Shown: in pieces, positions 6,834 through 11,801 of the stretch
Numbering within the stretch: position 1 is the stretch's first letter
Layout: the number at the start of each line of letters is the position of its first letter
Assembly (NCBI GenBank): GCA_964439435.1
Contig: CAYTOF010000065.1
Coordinates: forward strand, 1-11,801
Direction of reading: 5' to 3'
Source of the DNA: CAYTOF01 sp964439435
GTDB lineage: Bacteria > Bacillota > Clostridia > Oscillospirales > QAMX01
Length of the DNA: 11,801 nucleotides
Notes under the pieces: generated by a model
What the model saw: the letters and a program-made list of their open reading frames with translations, nothing else
Databases searched by the model: none
What the model was told of the DNA's origin: nothing
Program-made: the position numbers and the translations under genes

Positions 6834-7157
6834 ATGCAAGAAAATATAGATAACATGCAAAACCCCTCCTGTGCCGATTGCAGCGGGTGTGCGGGCTGTC
6901 CTGCCGAGAAAAGGGAGCGGCTCACCGTCAAGGTCTTTGGAGGAGGCACGCAGCTGTGCGAGAGGCTTGCAACGGCGGCGGAGTCTGCGGTGGAGGAGCT
7001 GGACAGAGACATCGCCTTCGAGCGCGTGAGCGATAGTGCCAAGGCCGCCTTTTACGGTGTGAAAGAGCTGCCCGCCCTGGTGGTGAACAGCAAAATAGTC
7101 CCCTTTGGCAAATTTTTGAACAAGTCGGCCATCATAAAGCTTTTGCAAGACATGTAA
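6834..7157 (+). CDS. Small thioredoxin-fold protein (Thioredoxin_3-like) with N-terminal Cys cluster
   Basis: The 107-residue product has a thioredoxin/glutaredoxin-like fold at 31-107: a beta strand VKVFGG, a helix, FERVSD, GVKELPALVV with the cis-proline P80, and a final helix. It resembles small redox-active disulfide (Thioredoxin_3) proteins, which normally have G-x-G-C-x-x-C. Here the corresponding stretch is GGGTQLC (36-42), so the first cysteine is replaced by T39 and only C42 remains. Before the fold lies CADCSGCAGC (13-22), four cysteines spaced CxxCxxCxxC, which could bind metal or an Fe-S cluster or supply the missing thiol. The start at 6834 is chosen because AAGGAA lies 7 nt upstream; the frame is open further left but only inside the previous gene. 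It is GC-rich like the host genes and lies 49 bp after the R-M cassette. Redox role uncertain. Confidence 0.78.
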   Translation: MQENIDNMQNPSCADCSGCAGCPAEKRERLTVKVFGGGTQLCERLATAAESAVEELDRDIAFERVSDSAKAAFYGVKELPALVVNSKIVPFGKFLNKSAIIKLLQDM

Positions 7158-7164
7158 ACAAACT

Positions 7165-9699
7165 CTAAAACCCCGCACCGCGGCGCCTGTCCCTTTGGCG
7201 CCGCTTTAGTTTTGCTATTTCATACCAAAGCACCGACAGGGCGGAGAGGAAAAAGGCCGCTCCAAGATACAAAATGGGCAGGGGAGCGAGCTTGAAAAAG
7301 CTGTTTAGCGGCGAATACAGTATGAGCCCCAGCAAAAAGAGGGTCAGCCCGTTGACAAACCAAAGCACTTTGTCATGGCGCATGGCCATCGCAGAGCTCA
7401 GGATAAAATCCCTGTCTGAAGCCGTGGAAAAAACCACAAAAAGATTGGAAAAGATGAGCACAGAAAGCCCCATGGAGCGGGCAAGGGCTGGGTTTTGCGT
7501 GTTTGAAAGTGTAAATATATAGGAGCCAAAGGATGCGACAAATATCAAAAGCCCCAGCAGGGCGCTTTTTCGAAACAGGCGAAAATCCAGCAGTTTTTCA
7601 TCGGATTTTCGCGGTTTTCGCGCCATGATATCCCTCTCCGCGGGCTGTCTTTCAAAGACAATCGAGCAAGTCGGGTCTATGAGCAACTCCAGCAAAACCA
7701 CATGGAGGGGCAGCAGCATGAGGGCACCCGGATTTATGCCAAGCAGCGGTGCCAAAAGGGAGGACAGGGCAATGGGGATGTGTATGGTGATCACATAGCC
7801 AACGGCCTTGCGGACATTGTCATAAATCCTTCTGCCGTCCTTGACTGTGCGCACAATGGTGGAGAAATCGTCGTCCATCAAAATCAAATCTGCGGCTTCT
7901 CTGGCGACCTCGCTGCCGCGCTTGCCCATGGCTATGCCGATGTCCGCATATTTCAAGGCGGGGGCGTCGTTCACACCGTCTCCCGTCATGGCGACAACAT
8001 CCCCGTTTGCCTTAAAGGCCTTGACAATGCGCATCTTGTGTTCCGGCACAACCCGCGCAAAGACAGAGGTGTGGCGCACCGCTTGGGAGAGCTCCTCCGA
8101 GCTCATGCCATCCAGCATCTCCCCTGTGATGGCCTCATTTTCATGCTCCATGCCGATTTTGGAGGCTATGGCAAGGGCTGTCTCTCCGTTGTCCCCCGTG
8201 ATCATGACGGTGCGGATACCGGCTTTTTTGCAAGCCGCGATATCCCTTTCCACGCCCTTTCGAGGCGGGTCGGCAAGCCCTGCCAGGCCGCAAAAGCGCA
8301 AAGTGGCCATTTCCAGTTCCGAGGGGATGCCCTCATCGGGGGAAAGGACACTCTCCGCCACGGCAATCACGCGGTATCCCTGCCCTGAGAGCTCCAGGGC
8401 CTTTTCCTCCGCGGCTTTTCTTGCCGCATCTTCCATGGAACACAGGGCAAGGAGCTGTTCCGGGGAGCCCTTGGCGGCAATGACGGTGTTGTCGTCTTTT
8501 TTCCACACATGGCCCATCATTTTGGTTTCATTTGTAAAGGGGTATTCGTGCAACAACTCCCCCTCAAACAAAAGCTCGCGAGACAGCCCGCTTTGTTCGC
8601 AAAAGGCCAGCATGGCCTTTTCCATCGGGTCATATGTGTTGATTTCACAGGCATAGCCCATTATCTGTATCAACCTGTCCTTGCTGCAGTCCTTGGGCCA
8701 AAGCACCTCCACGCTCATGCGGTTTTGGGTGATGGTGCCTGTCTTGTCCACACAGAGGACGGAGACGGAACCCAGGGTTTCCACGGCGGGCAAATCCCGC
8801 ACCAGGGCATTGCTCTTTGCCAGGCGCCATGCCCCCATGGAAAGAAAAACCGTCAGTATAACGGGCAGCTCCTCGGGTATCATGGCCATGGTCAGGGTGA
8901 TGCCCGAGAGCACGCTCTGCACAAAACGCTCTTTAAAGGCAAGCTCATGTACATTTATATAGGTCACCGCGCTCATGAGAGCAAACAACACCGCGGCTAT
9001 GCCGGCGGAGGTCTTGACCAACTTGCCGATTTGTCTTTTTAAGGGTGTTTGCTCCGCAGGAGCCGCAGCAACGCTTTGGCTAATGCGGCCATACTCTGTC
9101 TGCATGCCGATTTTTTCAACGCACACGGCGCCAAATCCGTGGGTCACCAAGGTGCCCGCATAACAATAATCCCTGCGCAGGGCCCCTCCTCCCTCTGCGT
9201 TGTCCTCCCCGCAGCTTTTCCACACACCCTCAGATTCCCCTGTCAAGGAGGACTCATCTATGCATAGGTCGCTGCAGCCAAGGAGGTAACCGTCTGCCTG
9301 GACTTTTTGTCCTTCATATATATAAATCAAATCGCCGGGCACTATATCCGCCGCGGCAATCAGCTTTTCCTTGCCGTCCCGCAGGACTTTGACCTCAGGG
9401 GCGGCAAAGTCTTTCAGAGCGGAGAGTGTTCTGTCTGTCTTTTGGCTCTGTATGATTTCGATGCTTATAATTCCGATGACAAAGACAAGCATCACCGCAC
9501 CGTCGCGGGGCTCGCCGAGTATAAAATATATGATGGCCGCGGCGATGAGCAATAAAAACATGGGCTCGGAAAAGATCCTGAGCACCTTTTTGAAAAAGCG
9601 CGGCTTTTTTTCTATGTGGAGCACATTTTTGCCATACTGCAGTTGCAGAGCGCGGGCTTGTTCCTCTGTCAGGCCTTCGCAGCCCTTCGGGTTTTGCAT
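7165..9699 (-). CDS. P-type cation-transporting ATPase (P2/Ca2+-ATPase-like)
   Basis: This 844-residue integral membrane protein has all cytoplasmic motifs of a P-type ATPase. These are TGES (153-156, actuator dephosphorylation), DKTGT (318-322, phosphorylated D318), KGSPE (410-414, nucleotide binding), TGDN (501-504) and TGDGVNDAP (572-580). An N-terminal cation-ATPase segment (LTEEQA..LQLQYGKN), two helices before the actuator, two after it and about six C-terminal helices (from about 630) fit the P2 layout. The M4 ion-site motif is PEELP (275-279) instead of PEGLP, and M6 reads ELLIDPTCS (671-679) where SERCA has NLVTDGLPA. It therefore probably exports a divalent cation, but Ca2+ is not assured. 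No N-terminal heavy-metal CxxC domain is seen. AAAGGAG lies 7 nt before ATG. It lies 81 bp downstream of nagA on the same strand and converges with the thioredoxin-like gene. Confidence 0.92.
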   Translation of the reverse strand: MQNPKGCEGLTEEQARALQLQYGKNVLHIEKKPRFFKKVLRIFSEPMFLLLIAAAIIYFILGEPRDGAVMLVFVIGIISIEIIQSQKTDRTLSALKDFAAPEVKVLRDGKEKLIAAADIVPGDLIYIYEGQKVQADGYLLGCSDLCIDESSLTGESEGVWKSCGEDNAEGGGALRRDYCYAGTLVTHGFGAVCVEKIGMQTEYGRISQSVAAAPAEQTPLKRQIGKLVKTSAGIAAVLFALMSAVTYINVHELAFKERFVQSVLSGITLTMAMIPEELPVILTVFLSMGAWRLAKSNALVRDLPAVETLGSVSVLCVDKTGTITQNRMSVEVLWPKDCSKDRLIQIMGYACEINTYDPMEKAMLAFCEQSGLSRELLFEGELLHEYPFTNETKMMGHVWKKDDNTVIAAKGSPEQLLALCSMEDAARKAAEEKALELSGQGYRVIAVAESVLSPDEGIPSELEMATLRFCGLAGLADPPRKGVERDIAACKKAGIRTVMITGDNGETALAIASKIGMEHENEAITGEMLDGMSSEELSQAVRHTSVFARVVPEHKMRIVKAFKANGDVVAMTGDGVNDAPALKYADIGIAMGKRGSEVAREAADLILMDDDFSTIVRTVKDGRRIYDNVRKAVGYVITIHIPIALSSLLAPLLGINPGALMLLPLHVVLLELLIDPTCSIVFERQPAERDIMARKPRKSDEKLLDFRLFRKSALLGLLIFVASFGSYIFTLSNTQNPALARSMGLSVLIFSNLFVVFSTASDRDFILSSAMAMRHDKVLWFVNGLTLFLLGLILYSPLNSFFKLAPLPILYLGAAFFLSALSVLWYEIAKLKRRQRDRRRGAGF
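7180..7215 (+). terminator. Rho-independent terminator of the thioredoxin-like gene, inside the ATPase 3' end
   Basis: GCGGCGCC (7180-7187) and GGCGCCGC (7197-7204) form a perfect 8-bp GC stem with a 9-nt loop, followed by TTTAGTTTTG, an interrupted T tract. It lies 22 bp after the stop codon at 7157. The stem also encodes the basic C-terminal tail of the ATPase on the other strand. The T tract serves the plus strand only. Confidence 0.65.
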
Positions 9700-9736
9700 T
9701 GATGAGCTCCTTTCGCAAAATTCAAAATTTTGGTAT

Positions 9737-9766
9737 CTTTATTGTGGCGGCACCACGCCACTAAAG
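9737..9766 (-). other. Inverted repeat between nagA and the ATPase gene
   Basis: CTTTA and GTGGCG (9737-9741, 9744-9749) pair with CGCCAC and TAAAG (9756-9766) around a 6-nt loop, with a 2-nt bulge. No T tract follows on the minus strand, so a classic intrinsic terminator is unlikely. It may attenuate or stabilise the transcript between the two genes, or be an operator for the ATPase gene. No convincing ATPase promoter was found in this 81-bp gap. Confidence 0.35.
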
Positions 9767-9780
9767 GGGGAGTGACAATA

Positions 9781-10893
9781 TCAGAAAAAGACGGTATTTC
9801 CCTCCAAAATGGTGGCTTTTATGTTGAAGTTTTCGTCTGTGATGACAAAATTTGCCCTCTGACCGGCCTCTATTGTCCCCACATCGGGAGCCTTTATCGC
9901 CCTTGCGGGGTTGGCGGCGCAGATTTGAAAGACCTCGGGCAGAGAGAGCCCTGCCGTGTTTTTCAGGTTGCGCGCCGCCCGGTTCATGCGCAACTTGCTG
10001 CCGTACAGCTCACCGCCCACCATATTTATGTCGCTTCCGTCCACCGAGCCCGTGCAGGCGTCCGTTATAGCCACAGCGCGGCCAAGGCCGATGGTTTTCA
10101 GGGCAAGGCGCAGCATTTCGGGGCGGATGTGCACGCCGTCTTTGTCCACGATGAGCTCGCAAAACACATTGTCGCAGAGCATCGCCGCCGAGTCAAAACA
10201 GCACTCCACTGTCCCTGCCCAGCGGGTGGGGGAGATGTGGCAACCTGTGGCGTCAAAGAGATGCGTGCAGACGGTGACACCGTTTTCCGCCGCCCAAAAG
10301 ACATCCTCGGGGGAGGCCTCGCTGTGGCCCATGGCCAGGACAATGCCTTCCTTTGCCACCTCTTTTATAAACTCTCGCGCCCCGGGGATCTCCGGGGAGA
10401 TGGTCCACATTTTCAGGATGTCTTTAAATTTGTCAAGATAAAGGCGGTATTCGTCTCTGTCAACGGGCCTGATTGTCTTTGCGTTGGCGCCGTATTTGGG
10501 GTTTAAAAAAGGCCCCTCAAAGTGAACCCCGAGTATATTGCCCGGTGTTTTGGCCTCTATGGCGGTGCGGATTTTCTCCATGGCCTGCAGTGCGCCCTCT
10601 ATGCCGATGTCGTGGAAAATCGTGCAGTTCAGTGTGGTGGTGCCGCCCGCCAGGTGAAAGGCAGCCATGGCGGCGGGGTCCTCATGGGCCCAGGTATCTC
10701 CCCCCGCGTGGCAGTGGATGTCCACAAACCCGGGGCCGAGAAAGAGGCCATTCGCATCATAGCTTTGGCTCACCTCGGGCAGCTCATGCCCCTGCGGGTA
10801 GACGGCCTCTATGCGCCCGTTTTCATGGAGGAGGATGCCATTTTCCAAGATGGTGTCATGTAGGACAATATTTGCGTTGATGATGGCTTTCAT
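9781..10893 (-). CDS. nagA: N-acetylglucosamine-6-phosphate deacetylase
   Basis: NagA hydrolyses N-acetylglucosamine-6-phosphate to glucosamine-6-phosphate and acetate in the cytoplasm, the first committed step of GlcNAc catabolism. The 370-residue protein shows the amidohydrolase-barrel signature in full: GFVDIHCHAGG (55-65), HFEGPFL (124-130, metal-binding E), GHS (189-191), HLFDATG (211-217), ITDA (276-279, catalytic D278) and a C-terminal GLSLPEV..ANPARA stretch. HLFDATG replaces the more usual HLFNAM, a substrate-loop variation. Length is typical. A GTG six bases upstream is possible, but GAGGG stands 9 nt from the ATG at 10893 and only 3 nt from the GTG, so ATG is preferred. The gene follows a small membrane-protein gene by 12 bp, and the stop of that gene overlaps this ribosome site, suggesting coupling. 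No nagB or transporter is within the window. Confidence 0.93.
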   Translation of the reverse strand: MKAIINANIVLHDTILENGILLHENGRIEAVYPQGHELPEVSQSYDANGLFLGPGFVDIHCHAGGDTWAHEDPAAMAAFHLAGGTTTLNCTIFHDIGIEGALQAMEKIRTAIEAKTPGNILGVHFEGPFLNPKYGANAKTIRPVDRDEYRLYLDKFKDILKMWTISPEIPGAREFIKEVAKEGIVLAMGHSEASPEDVFWAAENGVTVCTHLFDATGCHISPTRWAGTVECCFDSAAMLCDNVFCELIVDKDGVHIRPEMLRLALKTIGLGRAVAITDACTGSVDGSDINMVGGELYGSKLRMNRAARNLKNTAGLSLPEVFQICAANPARAIKAPDVGTIEAGQRANFVITDENFNIKATILEGNTVFF

Positions 10894-10905
10894 ATGCACA
10901 TGCCC

Positions 10906-11187
10906 TCACTTGCTTTTTATTATTTGGCTCTTGTGATGGGGGGCCCATGCAAAGATGCCGATGAGAAAGCCGAAGTTGAACAGATTGGAGGCAGCCTGGT
11001 TGGAATAGAGGGCGTGTTTTTTTCCGAATATGTTCAAAACAAAGAGAACGGGCGCCTTGAGCCCACCCCACACGCCTTGGAAAAAGACGGAGAAGGTCTC
11101 CGGCACAATCAGATAAAGCATACCCATAATGAGAATTATCAACAGGAGGAAGACCAGGGGAAAAATCATATATTTGCCAAATTTCAA
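10906..11187 (-). CDS. Small membrane protein of unknown function
   Basis: This 93-residue protein is not recognised. It begins with a strongly hydrophobic helix (about 8-28: FPLVFLLLIILIMGMLYLIV) and has a second hydrophobic segment near 69-81 (LFNFGFLIGIFAW). The region between (about 40-55) is moderately hydrophobic, and the tail is basic (HHKSQIIKSK). Two membrane passes are the likeliest topology. The start is TTG at 11187: a perfect AAGGAGG lies 9 nt upstream, whereas the first ATG is six codons further in with no ribosome site, and the longer upstream reading frame has none either. It is the first gene of an operon with nagA, 12 bp away, so a role near amino-sugar uptake or the envelope is possible but unproven. 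Coding status rests on the ribosome site, spacing and hydrophobic pattern. Confidence 0.62.
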   Translation of the reverse strand: MKFGKYMIFPLVFLLLIILIMGMLYLIVPETFSVFFQGVWGGLKAPVLFVLNIFGKKHALYSNQAASNLFNFGFLIGIFAWAPHHKSQIIKSK

Positions 11188-11196
11188 ATAAAAGCA

Positions 11197-11203
11197 CCTC
11201 CTT
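11197..11203 (-). promoter_or_regulatory. Ribosome-binding site for a TTG start
   Basis: The minus strand reads AAGGAGG, 9 nt before TTG at 11187. It is the strongest ribosome site in the window and fixes the start of the small membrane protein. Confidence 0.7.
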
Positions 11204-11215
11204 GGTATTTGTCTA

Positions 11216-11245
11216 ATTATATAACAATCGGGTGGTTTTTGGCAA
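11216..11245 (-). promoter_or_regulatory. Promoter for the membrane protein-nagA operon
   Basis: On the minus strand TTGCCA (complement of 11240-11245) precedes TATAAT (complement of 11216-11221) by 18 bp. The predicted transcript starts near 11209, just upstream of the ribosome site. A consensus -10 in an AT-rich stretch supports it; the -35 is imperfect. Confidence 0.55.
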
Positions 11246-11291
11246 ATAATTAATATATACGCTCTATAAAACCATGACTGACGCAAAACCT

Positions 11292-11320
11292 TTGACAATG
11301 CCTCATTATGGCGTTAAAAG
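11292..11320 (+). promoter_or_regulatory. Possible second, upstream promoter for the right-edge gene
   Basis: TTGACA (11292-11297) is followed after 17 bp by TAAAAG (11315-11320), which matches the -10 consensus at only four of six positions. It may be a weak tandem promoter, or the TTGACA may belong to a regulator site (see findings). Confidence 0.25.
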
Positions 11321-11367
11321 GCGTATTTTCTGTGGATAAAGTGCTGAAAACCGCATGGATTTTGCGT

Positions 11368-11396
11368 TTGACAGGGGGCATGTATTGGGCTATAAT
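11368..11396 (+). promoter_or_regulatory. Consensus sigma-70 promoter for the right-edge gene
   Basis: TTGACA (11368-11373) and TATAAT (11391-11396) are both perfect and separated by exactly 17 bp. The transcript should start near 11403. It is divergent from the nagA operon promoter, about 120 bp away. Confidence 0.85.
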
Positions 11397-11473
11397 GAAA
11401 ATTGATCATGGCAAGTAAAAACCAAAAAACCAACGCAAGCCTTTATGACAAGCGAAAGGAATGGTCAACGGAC

Positions 11474-11801
11474 ATGAAAAAAACAGACGCATCACGCCCA
11501 CCGGTACGCAGGCTGCTAATCTGCGGTGTGCCCGCAAAAGAGTTTGCCATTGTGCTGCCGCAAGACCCAAGTGCGGCGGAGGAGTTTGCCGCGACACGCC
11601 TTGGAGTATATCTCGAAAAAGCCACAGGCTTTGAAATCCCCCGCGCAAAGGCGGCCAAAAACGCCATATACATAGGCCGTGCCGCCGACATAAATACCTC
11701 AAAACTCGAACACGACGGCTTTGCACTGAAAACCGATAAGGACTCCCTGCACCTTGCGGGGAAAATCGACAGGGGCACGCACTATGCCGTGAACGAATTT
11801 T
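11474..11801 (+). CDS. Glycosidase-type protein with GH20/GH67-like N-terminal domain (DUF4838-like), partial
   Basis: The frame is open to the right edge, giving 109 residues. After a short basic leader, it reads LICGVPAKEFAIVLPQDPSA (about 15-34), then AAEEFAATRLGVYLEKATG, NAIYIG, DGFALKT, LHLAGK and RGTHYAVNEF. This is the pattern of the N-terminal alpha/beta accessory domain before the catalytic barrel in GH20 hexosaminidases, GH67 glucuronidases and DUF4838 proteins. The catalytic part is off the window, so the reaction is unknown. No signal peptide is visible. The frame also has an ATG at 11408, but that is about 5 nt from the predicted transcription start and lacks a ribosome site. ATG 11474 has GAAAGGA 13 nt upstream, a long but usable spacing. 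Start choice is uncertain. Together with nagA it suggests amino-sugar or glycan breakdown. Confidence 0.7.
   Translation, partial: MKKTDASRPPVRRLLICGVPAKEFAIVLPQDPSAAEEFAATRLGVYLEKATGFEIPRAKAAKNAIYIGRAADINTSKLEHDGFALKTDKDSLHLAGKIDRGTHYAVNEF

Noticed and set aside
7702..9042. Several plus-strand open frames opposite the P-type ATPase gene
   Set aside because: All are mirror frames of a gene whose motifs are intact over its full length.
9700..9780. Metal riboswitch (yybP-ykoY type) before the ATPase gene
   Set aside because: The gap is only 81 bp and shows one simple hairpin, too short for that structure.
1..11801. CRISPR array, tRNA or rRNA gene
   Set aside because: No regularly spaced repeats, cloverleaf or rRNA-like sequence was recognised on either strand.

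Overview
The window is a piece of a bacterial chromosome, most likely from a Clostridia-type Firmicute. The grounds are strong AAAGGAG or AGGAGG ribosome-binding sites before almost every gene, tight operons, sigma-70 TTGACA/TATAAT promoters, and carbohydrate-catabolism gene content. Most of the window is fairly GC-rich. One AT-rich block of about 2.6 kb (4201-6784) stands out and looks horizontally acquired. No transposase, integrase, tRNA, rRNA or CRISPR array was seen.

Region 1 (1-4170, minus strand) is a catabolic operon read right to left from a good promoter at 4142-4170. It encodes a large multidomain calcineurin-like phosphoesterase (X2-like module, galactose-binding-like beta-sandwich, purple-acid-phosphatase N-terminal-like domain, catalytic domain), then a TIM-barrel glycosidase-like protein, then a GH42 beta-galactosidase that runs off the left edge. 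None of the three shows a signal peptide, so they probably act on imported glycans in the cytoplasm.

Region 2 (4201-6784, plus strand) is a compact restriction-modification operon of the DpnII (GATC) type: a Dam/DpnM-like adenine methyltransferase with a TTG start, a DpnII-like endonuclease, and a second DNA methyltransferase with a THPPY motif. That last gene overlaps the endonuclease gene by ATGA and does not look like the usual second enzyme (DpnA). GATC appears scarce in the window by my hand count.

Region 3 (6834-9699) holds two convergent genes. One is a small thioredoxin-fold protein that lost one active-site cysteine and carries an extra four-cysteine N-terminal cluster. The other is a P2-type cation-transporting P-type ATPase. 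A perfect-stem terminator for the small gene lies inside the 3' end of the ATPase gene.

Region 4 (9781-11245, minus strand) is a small membrane protein of unknown function followed by nagA (N-acetylglucosamine-6-phosphate deacetylase). The ATPase lies downstream in the same direction and may be read through from this operon. Region 5 (11292-11801, plus strand) starts divergently: a consensus promoter drives a gene, cut by the right edge, whose N-terminus resembles the accessory domain of GH20/GH67/DUF4838-type glycosidases. Overall the window is a glycan and amino-sugar utilisation neighbourhood into which a GATC restriction-modification cassette has been inserted.
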